This document shows positions 7,902 through 17,301 of a stretch of DNA of 64,000 bases, in pieces. This stretch comes from Croceicoccus naphthovorans (lineage in GTDB: Bacteria; Pseudomonadota; Alphaproteobacteria; Sphingomonadales; Sphingomonadaceae), in NCBI RefSeq assembly GCF_001028705.1, contig NZ_CP011771.1, forward strand, positions 130,681 to 194,680, read 5' to 3'. Within the stretch, counting starts at the first letter, position 1; the number at the start of each line of letters is the position of its first letter. Both the position numbers and the translations under genes were made by a program. Under the pieces are notes generated by a model. It did not search any database. It was not told the DNA's origin and saw nothing but the letters and a program-made list of their open reading frames with translations.

Positions 7902-8882
7902 TCAGGACGTCAGGATAGCCTCTATGGCCTTCAACACTTCAGTTGCCGAAGCGCCGCTACGCGCGGGCACCTTGAAGGTATATCCGCTTCTTGCAGAATG
8001 GGCATAGCGCAAGATCACTTTGCCAGCGGCACCCTTCACTTCGACCTCGCCGCCAGCAGGCTTTGCAGGAGCGACAGTTGCCCGAATAAGGCGCTTTGCG
8101 ACTTCGGGAGCGGGCAAAGCCGTTCCCAGATCGTCGCGCTCAGCAACAATGGCCATGCTTTCTGCGACCATCAAGTCCAGAGTGCGCTTCTCTGAAGTGA
8201 GTGGCTTAATGTCTCTTGCGATGCGGACGGTGATGCCATGCGTGTCGGGAAAGGCATTCACTATCTCTGCTGGCAACCGCGCCACATCGAGCAGACGGCT
8301 GAGCCATGAGCGCGAAATCTTCAGATGCTCTGCCATTTCACTCTGGTTGGAATCGTAGAACTCCTCCAGCGCCCGTGAATACTCCTTCGCCCGTTCCCAG
8401 TCTGAGATGTCTTTGCGCGACCGGTTCTCGATGTCCGAAACCCTGAACGCTTCCTCGTCGGAAACGTTTTGGATCGTGACGAGGTATTCATATTCCGGGT
8501 GATGATGCTCGCGGAGCCATTGAACGGTCCACCATCGCCTTACGCCCGCTATGATTTCGAAGTCGTAGTCTGGGTCATCCTTGAGGCGGCGCACGATCGC
8601 GGGAATGCGCTGCTTCTTAGCGGAGAGGAATGCGTCAATGAGATCGCGGCAACTCTCTTCGTTCAAGTGGTCCAGATCGCGGTTGTGCAGACGCCAGGGA
8701 CGACAGCGAGCTGGGTCGACCCACTCGGTGCGATCCGTGACGACTTTACCGGCGGCAATTCTCGCAAGGCTCTGACTACGGCTCGCCATAATGCTTTCCG
8801 ATGGCGCAGGGCTGCCGACGTCGATCTCGTCGTCGAGCCCCTCTGTCAAACTGCTGCCGAAGCCTCGGTTACCCTTTGCCAT
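7902..8882 (-). CDS. parB: ParB-family plasmid partition protein
   Basis: 326-residue centromere-binding partition protein. The ParB nuclease-like domain covers about residues 50-160 (CRPWRLHNRDLDHLNEESC; EIIAGVRRWWTVQWLRE in place of the usual GERRxxA box; ENRSRKDISDWERAKEY). A helix-turn-helix follows (QSEMAEHLKISRSWLSRLLDVARLP, about 180-205), and a short C-terminal dimerisation-type tail. GGAG precedes the ATG at 8882. It is transcribed from parA across three palindromes lying directly upstream. Together with parA and repA it forms the plasmid maintenance core. Confidence 0.9.
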   Translation of the reverse strand: MAKGNRGFGSSLTEGLDDEIDVGSPAPSESIMASRSQSLARIAAGKVVTDRTEWVDPARCRPWRLHNRDLDHLNEESCRDLIDAFLSAKKQRIPAIVRRLKDDPDYDFEIIAGVRRWWTVQWLREHHHPEYEYLVTIQNVSDEEAFRVSDIENRSRKDISDWERAKEYSRALEEFYDSNQSEMAEHLKISRSWLSRLLDVARLPAEIVNAFPDTHGITVRIARDIKPLTSEKRTLDLMVAESMAIVAERDDLGTALPAPEVAKRLIRATVAPAKPAGGEVEVKGAAGKVILRYAHSARSGYTFKVPARSGASATEVLKAIEAILTS

Positions 8883-8923
8883 CGCCTACTCCAAACCTTT
8901 CAAATCACATTTGTCGGCCGCTT

Positions 8924-8939
8924 GTTGCCACGTGGCAAC
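8924..8939. repeat. Candidate parS copy 1
   Basis: Perfect 16-bp palindrome GTTGCCACGTGGCAAC, 41 bp upstream of parB. One of three identical copies confined to the parA-parB spacer. Confidence 0.75.
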
Positions 8940-8980
8940 AAGCCCTGTCCGCGCCTCGCTTTCACCCTGATTCTTGGTAC

Positions 8981-8996
8981 GTTGCCACGTGGCAAC
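8981..8996. repeat. Candidate parS copy 2
   Basis: Second identical copy of GTTGCCACGTGGCAAC, 57 bp centre to centre from copy 1. Confidence 0.75.
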
Positions 8997-9092
8997 ATCC
9001 CTCGTTCAGCCAATAAAATCTCGCGCTATCGCACCAATCGAGTCTCTCGAAAAATGATCTTAGTCGTTGTATTTTAACTGTATTATCCCGTT

Positions 9093-9108
9093 GTTGCCAC
9101 GTGGCAAC
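9093..9108. repeat. Candidate parS copy 3
   Basis: Third identical copy of GTTGCCACGTGGCAAC, 112 bp from copy 2 and ending 4 bp before the parA stop codon. Confidence 0.75.
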
Positions 9109-9112
9109 GGCC

Positions 9113-10318
9113 CTAGACCGCCTCACCTGCTCTGCTCGCCCAGGACCTAATGACATCCGCCTCGATTTCTCTGCAAACATCGCTTAAATACTTCACACAC
9201 CGGTTGTGAACCTCGTGGGACGTCACAGGTCGATCAAGTTCAAAGACTGTCTTCATGCGCGAGCTGGCATTGTCGATTTCTGCGCTGGTCTTGAGGACAG
9301 AAGTCGCCATCGAACCACCGAAGACCTGCCGCATCATCGAGAGAATTTCGCGGTGCATGGACTTGCTTTCATCTACCCTGCTGCCAACGAGGCGGATGAA
9401 GTTGTAGGCAGGCTTCACCCGCTTCGCGAGCTGCTCGAGCTGCTTCATCGTTGTACGCGCCATGTCGATAAACGACACGGTCGATGCGAAGTCGATGACG
9501 CTCGGCGGTACAGGAATTACCATCGCATTAGCCGCCTGCAGCACTGCCATCGAAACCATGCCAAGTGCCGGAGGCGGATCCATGATGACGATGTCGTAGT
9601 CATCGACGACCGTATCGATGGCTTCGGCAATCAGGTCGATGATGTCGAAGTTCTGATTTTGTGCCAGGTAGCCCGCGATCTCGTATTCTAGATTATAGAG
9701 CTTGAGATTGGCGGGGATCAGGTCGAGCCCGAAAAAGTGCGTCTTCCGGATGATCGAGCGAACGCCCAACAGTTCAGGATTATGGAAGTGACCGTAGAGG
9801 GTATCATCCTCGGTCAGATCGACATCCGGCCGATAGCCAAACATCATTGTCGAACTGGCCTGGCTGTCGCAGTCGATAAACAGAACCCTGTAGCCGTGAA
9901 TCGCAAAGTGCTGTGCGAGGTGGAGGGCCACGGTCGACTTACCCACGCCCCCTTTGAAGTTCGAGACGGAGATGACCGCCGGGGTGTCCGTCGGTGCGCG
10001 CCACGGGCGAGTGCCAAATACGGCACGCATATGATCCAGTTCTTCCAATGAGTACTGGACCCGGTGGCCAGAAGCGGTTCGGTCGCGCTGGGGAAGACGA
10101 CCATCTCGCTCAGCTTCGCGAATTGCAGACGCTGTTCGCCCCACAAGGGAGGCTGCTTTCGAAATGGAATACGACGGGCCAACCTTTTGCCCGGTCTCCG
10201 GATCGAGCGCACCGTCACGAATACGCTTCAGGATGGTGAGGGCCTTGCGGTGTAGGTTGCCAAGGCCGTCTTCCAAGAGTTCATCGGGTTGTGCGTCGAG
10301 CGCTGCGTCGGTAGCCAT
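9113..10318 (-). CDS. parA: ParA-family partition ATPase
   Basis: About 401 residues from the ATG at 10318. Type Ia ParA: an N-terminal MerR-like DNA-binding region (PSYSISKAASLVGRTASAIREAERDGRLP) followed by the Walker-type ATPase with a deviant Walker A (SNFKGGVGKSTVALHLAQ), switch I-like FIDCDSQASST and Walker B IVIMDPPPALGM. The ATPase moves ParB-bound plasmids apart, and the N-terminal domain probably represses the operon. The frame could begin 19 codons earlier at 10375; I prefer 10318 because the ParA-like homology starts there. It is divergent from repA, with the origin between them. Confidence 0.9.
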   Translation of the reverse strand: MATDAALDAQPDELLEDGLGNLHRKALTILKRIRDGALDPETGQKVGPSYSISKAASLVGRTASAIREAERDGRLPQRDRTASGHRVQYSLEELDHMRAVFGTRPWRAPTDTPAVISVSNFKGGVGKSTVALHLAQHFAIHGYRVLFIDCDSQASSTMMFGYRPDVDLTEDDTLYGHFHNPELLGVRSIIRKTHFFGLDLIPANLKLYNLEYEIAGYLAQNQNFDIIDLIAEAIDTVVDDYDIVIMDPPPALGMVSMAVLQAANAMVIPVPPSVIDFASTVSFIDMARTTMKQLEQLAKRVKPAYNFIRLVGSRVDESKSMHREILSMMRQVFGGSMATSVLKTSAEIDNASSRMKTVFELDRPVTSHEVHNRCVKYLSDVCREIEADVIRSWASRAGEAV

Positions 10319-10872
10319 GATCACCGCTTTGTGAGATTGAGGGCGCCAATTAGCACTCTTGGCAGTTTTGCGCAAACTTCGGCCACCAACCTTACAAATT
10401 CACCGATGATCTCCGTGCCTTTTTGCGAATCAGGAGTCAGCCCGATGCAGCACGTAGTGGTTCAGACCGATGAAGCCGGGTCTAGGGAAGGGGGCCAGCA
10501 GGCGACATTCCAATAGTCAGCTGAGCGCCCCGATGGCCGGATTGATCGCGCTGTGGACAACAACCGATGATCTCGGTGCAAGCCGATGAATTCAGTGCGT
10601 TTCCCCGATGATCTCGGTTCCCTTTGGACCGATGATCTCGGAGCCCATACCTACTAAAGGAATCTCCTAGAAAAACCGATTCGCGAATCGCTTTTTTTAA
10701 AATTGAGATTGGATTTGGTTTCGCCCCGCCAAACCGCTCCGAGATCATCGGGCAACTTGGAGGTTTTAGGCCCGGAATCCCGTCGAAACTGCCAATGGCC
10801 TTGCTTTCGAAGCTCAAACCTGTTGTTTAATGACCAACCCGAGGCTCCAATGAGTCGGGAAGGGACGGTTCA
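10319..10872. other. Replication origin region with iterons, AT-rich tract and palindrome
   Basis: 554-bp spacer between parA and repA. It holds direct copies of CCGATGATCTCGG at 10564-10576, 10605-10617 and 10629-10641, a near copy at 10403-10415, an inverted copy at 10739-10751, and partial copies near 10466, 10533 and 10583. Between the direct and inverted copies is an A/T-rich stretch (about 10650-10715) containing the 14-bp palindrome CGATTCGCGAATCG at 10677-10690. Iterons plus an AT-rich unwinding zone directly upstream of repA is the expected layout of an iteron-controlled origin. Further copies lie inside repA (11887-11899, inverted), just after it (12178-12190, degenerate) and at 56336-56348. 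Confidence 0.75.
10564..10641 (+). repeat. RepA iterons, three exact direct copies
   Basis: CCGATGATCTCGG at 10564-10576, 10605-10617 and 10629-10641 (spacing 41 and 24 bp, roughly whole helical turns apart for the first pair). The unit is partly palindromic (CCGA...TCGG), which would allow RepA dimers to bind it in repression as well as initiation. Confidence 0.75.
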
Positions 10873-12177
10873 ATGAGCGGAGACACACTGCGTCCAATCG
10901 GACATCAATACGCCCTAGCAATGCTAGGCGGCGGTGAAGAGCGGGTCCGCTCCCTCGCGCAGTCTGCCGGCACTCAGCTCACGATGGATGCCTTCCTACG
11001 TGTCCAGGACGAAGAACCCGTTCCGGCATTTCTGCATTCCGCATTGTGCGCCATGTCGCTTCCGACCAAGCGTCCGAAGGACGATACTCTACCGATTCTT
11101 CGCGAAGACGGAAAATATGCACTGGCCATCAATCCACGACCAGTTCTCCAGACGGTCGACGGTAAGCCCGTACTACGAAGCGTTGGTGTGCCCTATGGAG
11201 CTTATCCACGCGTTGCGCTGATCTATCTGCTTTCGCAGGCCGTCACCAAGCGATCGCGAGACGTGTACTTGGGCCGTAATTTCACGGAATGGATGCGTCG
11301 ACTTGGCTACCAGACCGTCTCTTATGGCCCACGGGGAACTGCCAATCTGATGCGCGAGCAAGTCGACCGACTGCTTGCGTGTGAATGGCAAATTCGTTGG
11401 GAAGGCAACGACGCCGGCGACAACGCATTCGCCGTACGAGACGTAAAGATTTCAAACGAATACGCAGGATCTCTGGAAAAAAATGGCGCGTTTGCCCGCG
11501 AAATTCGGATGTCCGAGGCGTTCTATAGTCACCTTATCGACCACGCCGTTCCGTTGAACGAGATTGCAATCCGTGAGCTCAAGGGCACGCCCACAGCTCT
11601 CGATCTCTATACCTACCTTGCGTATAGACTCCCGCGTATCAGCAGCGATCGAGGCCAGGTGATATCTTGGGACCAGTTGGCCAAGCACTTGGGGAACGAC
11701 GCCGATAGCAAGCGCTTCCGCCAGACCGTGCGCGAAACAATGCAATTGGTCTCCGCTGTCTACCCGAACGCTGACGTCGATTTCAGCGGCAGGAAGGTAG
11801 TGCTCCGGCCTTCGCCGGCACCTTTAGAGCGGAAGCTCGTTGGCCCGCACTTGCGGTTGCTGGGCGCTCCGGCCCCGGAAACCGCACCGAGATCATCGGT
11901 CGCCAAAGCTCCTCGGTCGACTGTTCGGGACATCAAGGTCTCCGAGCCCGTATTCCCTTTCCCAGCAGGCAGCCTGACCTATGGCGAAAGGGAAACTAAG
12001 TTCCGAGCAATCGGGCTTGAGAAGGGTAAGCCCTGGTGCGTCGACACCATGGCGAACGCATTCCGCACCGGCTTTCCCGGTATCAAACAAGAGCGGACCG
12101 ATGCGGAGTGGCTGAGAGTCTGGGAATCCTTTGTCATTCGTTATGCCGAGCGACGCGCAAATTCGGATGCCGGCTGA
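10873..12177 (+). CDS. repA: RepA plasmid replication initiator
   Basis: 434-residue initiator of the RPA/RepA family common on alphaproteobacterial plasmids. Seen: family core PRVALIYLLSQAVTKRSRDVYLGRNFTEWMRRLGY, IAIRELKGTPTALDLYTYLAYRLP, and DQLAKHLGNDADSKRFRQTVRETM (winged-helix type). The protein binds iterons and loads the replisome. AGGGA lies upstream of the ATG at 10873. An inverted iteron is embedded in the coding sequence at 11887-11899 and a degenerate one follows the stop, so RepA may bind within its own gene. The C-terminal third has the FPFPAGSLTYGE...W segment often seen in these proteins. Confidence 0.9.
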   Translation: MSGDTLRPIGHQYALAMLGGGEERVRSLAQSAGTQLTMDAFLRVQDEEPVPAFLHSALCAMSLPTKRPKDDTLPILREDGKYALAINPRPVLQTVDGKPVLRSVGVPYGAYPRVALIYLLSQAVTKRSRDVYLGRNFTEWMRRLGYQTVSYGPRGTANLMREQVDRLLACEWQIRWEGNDAGDNAFAVRDVKISNEYAGSLEKNGAFAREIRMSEAFYSHLIDHAVPLNEIAIRELKGTPTALDLYTYLAYRLPRISSDRGQVISWDQLAKHLGNDADSKRFRQTVRETMQLVSAVYPNADVDFSGRKVVLRPSPAPLERKLVGPHLRLLGAPAPETAPRSSVAKAPRSTVRDIKVSEPVFPFPAGSLTYGERETKFRAIGLEKGKPWCVDTMANAFRTGFPGIKQERTDAEWLRVWESFVIRYAERRANSDAG

Positions 12178-12218
12178 CCGATGATTTCCGAGCACTTCGG
12201 TTAGGCTGAAGCGCAGGA

Positions 12219-12253
12219 CGAGGGGGAGGGGAGTAGGGTCGAACTGGGCAGTC
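12219..12253 (+). promoter_or_regulatory. G-tract leader of primase-like gene
   Basis: GAGGGGGAGGGGAGTAGGG at 12220-12238 is followed by TGGGCA (12245-12250) and TGCCCA (12255-12260), which can pair around the ATG at 12254. One of eight similar leaders in the window. Confidence 0.4.
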
Positions 12254-13096
12254 ATGCCCATCGTCAACAACAAACCCAGTCCGGACCTACGCAGCCTTGT
12301 TCGGCGCATCGGGGGCAATTGGTCCGGTAATACCGCGATGTGTCGGTGCCCTTGCCATGCCGACAGAACCCCATCTCTGTCCATCCGCCAAGGTGATCGA
12401 GCCATTCTCGTAACGTGCCACGCAGGTTGCGACAGCCGGGACGTAATCAGAGCTCTTCGCCGCATCGCAGACCTGCCGACGGTCGATGCCTCTGGCATGA
12501 CCCCCAGCTTCCAGCGCAGCACTGGAATTCACCTCACTATCTGGCAAGCCGGTCGACCGATCGAAGGGACTTTGGCGGAGCGATATGTGCGAGGGGTGCG
12601 CCAGATCTGGGCACCACTCGAAGACCTGCGCTTTCACCCCCGGTGTCCACTAGGGCAGGGGAAGCTTGCGAGCTTCGAGCCGGCACTCCTCGTTGCGATG
12701 CGCAAGGCGGGCGCGATCGCCGCGATCCAGCGGATTTTCCTCGATCAGTTGACATCGACCTACACCGAGAAGCGCGTCCTCGGCCAGGCTATCGGCGCTG
12801 CATGGACCAACGGCCCGCCAGGCAAGACCATCGGCATCTGCGAGGGGTTCGAGACTGCGGCTGCCTATACGTCGCTCACGGGTATCCAGGCCTGGGCGAC
12901 CATGGGCGCCAAACGCTTCCACCAAGTCAACATCCCGGCCTCAGTCGAAACCATAATCCTGCTGGCCGACAACGACGCCGAAGGCAGGCGGGCGCGCGAT
13001 CGGGCATCCGAATCCTACCGACGCCCCGGCCTTGCTATCGAGACCGAATGGCCGCCGGGCCGCATGAACGACTGGGCGCAGCTTCTGAAGCGGTGA
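12254..13096 (+). CDS. Primase-like zinc-finger/Toprim protein
   Basis: 280-residue cytosolic protein likely making primers for plasmid replication or transfer. N-terminal CHC2-type zinc finger (CRCPCHADRTPSLSI and VTCHAGCD, residues about 30-60). Middle segment of the type seen in DUF7146 plasmid primases (FHPRCPLG). Toprim core with ICEGFETAAAYTS (acidic E) and ILLADNDAEG (DxD-like) at about 190-260. It lies between repA and the giant methyltransferase-helicase and is co-oriented with both. The zinc finger and both Toprim acidic motifs are intact. Confidence 0.8.
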   Translation: MPIVNNKPSPDLRSLVRRIGGNWSGNTAMCRCPCHADRTPSLSIRQGDRAILVTCHAGCDSRDVIRALRRIADLPTVDASGMTPSFQRSTGIHLTIWQAGRPIEGTLAERYVRGVRQIWAPLEDLRFHPRCPLGQGKLASFEPALLVAMRKAGAIAAIQRIFLDQLTSTYTEKRVLGQAIGAAWTNGPPGKTIGICEGFETAAAYTSLTGIQAWATMGAKRFHQVNIPASVETIILLADNDAEGRRARDRASESYRRPGLAIETEWPPGRMNDWAQLLKR

Positions 13097-13154
13097 GGAG
13101 AGGGGGGCTGGAGCGGGCGTGCCGCTGATCGGCACGAGCTCAGGAGTTCACCGC
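13095..13154 (+). promoter_or_regulatory. G-tract/hairpin leader of the methyltransferase-helicase gene
   Basis: GAGGAGAGGGGGGCTGGAG begins at 13095. A hairpin GTGCCG-CTGAT-CGGCAC follows at 13119-13135, then CAGGAG at 13141-13146, then the ATG at 13155. Confidence 0.45.
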
Positions 13155-15608
13155 ATGACCACAACGATTCCGCGCGCCAGCGCCATTCTCGGCGCTGCGC
13201 GCACACTTGCCGCCAAGCTGCTGCTCGCTGTTCCGATCGACCGCGCCGCTCTGAGCGAAGCCATGACGGAGAGTGCACGCGGCAATGACGCCGCAGGTGC
13301 CTGGCAGCAGCGCGACAGTTTCGAAGCGCTGGAAGTCTCGCTCTCCCTGGCCATTCCCGAACTGGTAGGCCGCATGGACGTCGGCGCGTCGATCAGCGCG
13401 CTGGAGGCGCTGGCGCGCGAACTGCCAACCCACACGGTACGCAGCGAGGACCAGATCCAGTTCCAGCAGTTCTCGACGCCGCCGGCGCTGGCCCGTCTTG
13501 CAGTTCATCTGGCGCGGCTTTCGAGCGATGACATGTTGCTTGAACCGAGCGCTGGCACCGGGATTATCGCTTCGCTCGCCAAGGGCGCGGTCAAGGATCT
13601 GATCCTCAACGAACTCGAGCCAACCCGCGCCGACCTGCTCGAGGCCGTGTTTCCGGGCAAGAAGGTCTATCGCCACGATGGCGCTAAACTCAGCGCGCTG
13701 CTCTCCGGAACCGCGCGGCCGAGCGTTGTTCTGATGAACCCGCCGTTTTCGGTGTCGCAATCGCGCGGCGAAGATCAGAACACCGCCGCCAGGCACCTGC
13801 GGGCCGCGCTCGACCATCTGCTGCCGGGTGGCCGGATCGTTGCGATCATGCCGGACTGGTTCTCGCCCTCGGCCAGGTACGAAGAAACCTTCCGGCGCAC
13901 CCTTGAAGGCGCGCGGGTCGTCCTGTCGCTCCGTCTGGACAAGGGCGGCTATGTCAAGCACGGCACCGGGATCGCTGTTCGCGTGCTGGTGATTGACAAG
14001 GTGCCAGGCGAGATCGGCGTATCCACGGTCAATCGCGGTTCGGTCGGCGAACTCTTCGCCGCGCTGCCAACCGTGCCACTCCGGGCGACGTTGCGCGACC
14101 CGACGCAGGCGGCAGCGCCCCGACCCAAGCTCAGCCTGTTCCGCTCGGTGAAGACCGGTCCAGCACGGCCCGTGATCGTGCGAGCTCCCCAGACCAACGA
14201 CGTGCGCCACGTCGCCTACGAAGTGCTTGCCGAACCTGCTGCGATGGGCGAGCAGCGCGGGGTCTATGCCGATTACCGGCCTTCACGCGTGGTGATCGCG
14301 GAAGCGGGCGAACATCCGACCCACCTCGTCGAATCCGCCGCCATGGCCTCGATCGCTGCGCCGAAGCCAAGCTACGTGCCCTCTCTGCCCGAACGCACCG
14401 TCACGGCGCGACTGTTGTCTGCCGCCCAGCTTGAAACCGTGATCTATGCGGGCGAAGCCTGGAGCCGCGACCTCCATGGCCGCTTCAGCCATCCTGCCGG
14501 CGAAGTCGCGCTCCAGGAGGATCCTGAGGGCAAACTTTACCGCACAGGGTTCTTCCTCGGCGACGGTACCGGGGCAGGGAAGGGGCGGCAGGCAGCGGCC
14601 TGCATTCTCGACCAGTGGCTGAAGGGCAATCGCCGTCACATCTGGATCTCGAAGAACGCGCCGCTGCTCGAAGACGCGCAGCGCGACTGGACCGCGATCG
14701 GCGGCCTGCCGTCTGATATTCTCGATCTTGCCTGCTGGAAGATCGGCGAGGAGATCACCGCGCCCGAGGGCATCCTGTTTGTTCCCTACGGCACGCTGCG
14801 CAGTTCACGCGTCGAGGATACCCGGCTCGACCAGATCGTCCGCTGGGCCGGCAAGAAGTTCGAAGGCGTGATCGTCTTCGACGAGGCCCACGAAATGGGC
14901 GGCGTCGCGGGCGGGGAAGGGGCACCTGGCCAGAAGCAGGGCTCGCTCCAGGGCATTGCCGGGGTGCTTCTCCAGAATACGCTGCCGCGCGCCCGCGTAC
15001 TCTATGCCTCGGCAACCGGCGCTTCGGACGTCAACAACCTCGCCTATGCGGTCCGGCTTGGCCTGTGGGGACCGGGCACGGCGTTCGCAAACCGCGAGCA
15101 GTTCATCAGCGAAATCCGCGACGGCGGCATTGCCGCGATGGAACTGGTGGCGCGCGACCTCAAGGCCTCCGGGCTCTACCTCGCGCGGGCGCTCAGCTTC
15201 GCAGGGGTAGAGTACGACATCCTGCGCCATGACCTGACCTCTGAGCAGATCGCGATCTACGACACCTATTGCGAGGCCTGGACGATCATTCACCAGAACC
15301 TTGAAGCGGCGCTCGAACTCACCGGGATTGTCGACGGGCTTGAGAACAAGACGCTCAACAGCGGCGCCAAGGCGGCGGCCCGCAGCCGGTTCGAAGGCAC
15401 CAAGCAACGCTTCTTTGCGCAAGTCCTGCTCTCACTGAAGCTGCCCTCGATCTATCCCGCGATCGACGAGCATCTTGCGAACGACGAATGCGTCGTGGTT
15501 CAGCTGGTGAGTACGGCGGAATCGATCCTCAATCGGCGTCTCAATGAACTCGATCCCGACGAGCGCGAAGCGCTGGAACTGGACCTTTCGCCCAGGGAAG
15601 CGATCTAA
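13155..15608 (+). pseudogene. Methyltransferase/helicase ('strawberry notch' type), 5' part, interrupted
   Basis: N-terminal about 817 residues of a giant plasmid protein. Residues about 85-330 are an N6-adenine-type methyltransferase (FSTPPALARLAVHLARLS, EPSAGTGIIA, catalytic NPPF in VVLMNPPFSVSQ). Residues about 420-720 are a SNF2-like first RecA lobe with Walker A GDGTGAGKGRQAA and DEAH box VFDEAHEMGG. Translation stops right after SPREAI because a RIT element is inserted after 15605; the second RecA lobe continues at 20739-22514 (REAI-VDYLIRAFPTRQM). The frame also opens at 13119, but the ATG at 13155 has CAGGAG eight bases upstream. Whether the half-protein is stable or active is unknown. 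Confidence 0.8.
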
Positions 15609-15625
15609 TGTTGAGCTCAACATTA
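15606..15625. repeat. 20-bp perfect palindrome at left end of RIT element
   Basis: TAATGTTGAGCTCAACATTA begins directly after the target copy and contains the TAA that ends the helicase fragment. It is absent at the right end, so the ends are asymmetric. It may be a recombinase binding site or the crossover point. Confidence 0.6.
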
Positions 15626-15631
15626 CACATA

Positions 15632-15716
15632 TTCTTTGCAGTCGCAGTTTATGTCGAGCGTGGTGGCGGGAGGCGCAGGTTTCCTTCGGTTTTCCATGAT
15701 TTCACTCCAGATAATT
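15632..15716 (+). repeat. RIT left terminal inverted repeat (85 bp)
   Basis: Matches the reverse complement of 20657-20741 over 85 bp with a single visible mismatch (GTGGTGGCGG against GTGGCGGCGG). The promoter of the recombinase trio must lie in or just after it. Confidence 0.85.
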
Positions 15717-15753
15717 ACGGTTCCCTCGACCTCAACAAGTCGAAGGAACCAAC

Positions 15754-17301
15754 ATGCGATCAAGATCATCATTGCCGTTTCGAGCGGCCCCGCTCCGGGT
15801 CGAAGACCCGCCCAGTCACGGCGCCCTTCTCACCGCATTCCTCTCCTCTCTGTCGCTCGACGAGAAGTCAGGCTGTGCGGTTCTGTATGGCGCGGCGGTC
15901 CGCCATTTCCTGCATTGGCTGGGCCTGCATAAGATCGCGATCCGCACGATTGACGATCGGGCTGTCCGGCGGTTCGAGAAGCATGGGTGCCGGTGCCACC
16001 GGTATTCGGCGCAGCAAGCGCACTACAAGGCTGACCAAGCAGCAAGGGTCAGGCGCTTCGTCCGGTTCCTGGAAGATCAAGGCTACGTCGAAGTCGACGA
16101 CGGGATCGACGATCTGCCACGGCACCTCGCCGACTATTCCGATGCGATCGATCGCCTGCAACTTGCCGAGGGACCGGCACAGGCCTATCGGTCCGAGGCC
16201 GAGCATTTCGTGGCCTGGCTTCGCATGGCGCGGCGCCAATGGATCGAGATCGATGACGCGATCATCGACCACTATGCAGCGCATGATTGCCGATGCCCGG
16301 TCTGGCGCAAGCGGGGCAAGCTGGTCGCAACGGGCACCAAGCGGCGGCGGCGATGCGCACGGCACTTCGTCGAGTTCCTGCGAGGCCGGGGCGCCATCCC
16401 ATTGGTTGAACCGGTGGCGGACGATGACCCGCACATGTCGGCTTACTTGGCATGGCTCAAGCAACACCGCGGCGCCACGGACGAGACGATCCGGCGCTAC
16501 CGGACTGATATCAGACGGCTCATGCCAATGCTGGGCGAGCCTACGCAATGGGATGCCGCCGGACTCAGGAGCGCATTCCAACGACGAAGCAAGGAGACGC
16601 CGGGCTCGGCATCGCTGCTCGTCACGATAATGAGGAGCTACATCCGGTTTCTGGTCGTGCGTGGCGAGTGCCGGCCGGCTTTATTGCATGCAGTTCCATC
16701 AGTGCAGCGCTACCGCCTTTCGACGCTGCCGCGCCATGTCGACCCGGCAACGATCGAGAGGATCATTGCGGCCTGTCCGACAGATCGTCCGGTGGAAGTC
16801 CGGGACAAGGCCATCATTCTCCTGCTCGCCAGGCTCGGCCTGCGGGCTGCCGATATTCAGGACATGCGTCTCGACGACATCGACTGGCGATCCGGCCACC
16901 TGACGGTCAAGGGCAAGACGCGTCGACCGGACCGCCTGCCATTGCCGCAGGATGTTGGCGACGCGATCCTGGCATATCTTGCGGCAGCCCGCCCGAAGAC
17001 CGCCGAAAAGCATCTGTTCCTGCGTGCACAAGCACCGTTTCGGCCATTCCGCTCGTCCGCTGAGATCGCGGGCATCGTCGCTCGTACGCGCGACCGCGGT
17101 GGGATCGAAGGAGTGCCGACCGGGTCACACATATTCCGGCATTCGCTTGCCACCAACCTGCTGCGCGCAGGCGCAGGCCTGGAGTCCGTCGGGACCATCC
17201 TGCGTCACAGCTCGCCCGAGACCACTGCCATCTACGCCAAGGTCGATCTGCCGATGCTCATGAAGATCGCGCAGCCCTGGCCGGGAGAACAGTCATGCTG
17301 A
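15754..17301 (+). CDS. ritA: RIT tyrosine recombinase A
   Basis: 515-residue recombinase, longer than the other two because of an extended N-terminal region of two helical DNA-binding modules (about 1-120 and 125-215), each with a CRC-type cysteine pair (HGCRCHRYS, HDCRCPVWR) that could bind zinc. Catalytic domain about 325-505: R364 (LGLRAADI), K around 386 (VKGKTRR), H459 and R462 (HIFRHS), H485 (LRHSS), Y494 (AIYAK). All catalytic residues are present, so the enzyme is probably active. Its stop overlaps the ritB start by 7 bp. Confidence 0.85.
   Translation: MRSRSSLPFRAAPLRVEDPPSHGALLTAFLSSLSLDEKSGCAVLYGAAVRHFLHWLGLHKIAIRTIDDRAVRRFEKHGCRCHRYSAQQAHYKADQAARVRRFVRFLEDQGYVEVDDGIDDLPRHLADYSDAIDRLQLAEGPAQAYRSEAEHFVAWLRMARRQWIEIDDAIIDHYAAHDCRCPVWRKRGKLVATGTKRRRRCARHFVEFLRGRGAIPLVEPVADDDPHMSAYLAWLKQHRGATDETIRRYRTDIRRLMPMLGEPTQWDAAGLRSAFQRRSKETPGSASLLVTIMRSYIRFLVVRGECRPALLHAVPSVQRYRLSTLPRHVDPATIERIIAACPTDRPVEVRDKAIILLLARLGLRAADIQDMRLDDIDWRSGHLTVKGKTRRPDRLPLPQDVGDAILAYLAAARPKTAEKHLFLRAQAPFRPFRSSAEIAGIVARTRDRGGIEGVPTGSHIFRHSLATNLLRAGAGLESVGTILRHSSPETTAIYAKVDLPMLMKIAQPWPGEQSC

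Noticed and set aside
13119..13154. GTG/ATG start upstream of 13155 for the methyltransferase-helicase
   Set aside because: It would place the start inside the leader hairpin. The ATG at 13155 has a well-spaced CAGGAG.
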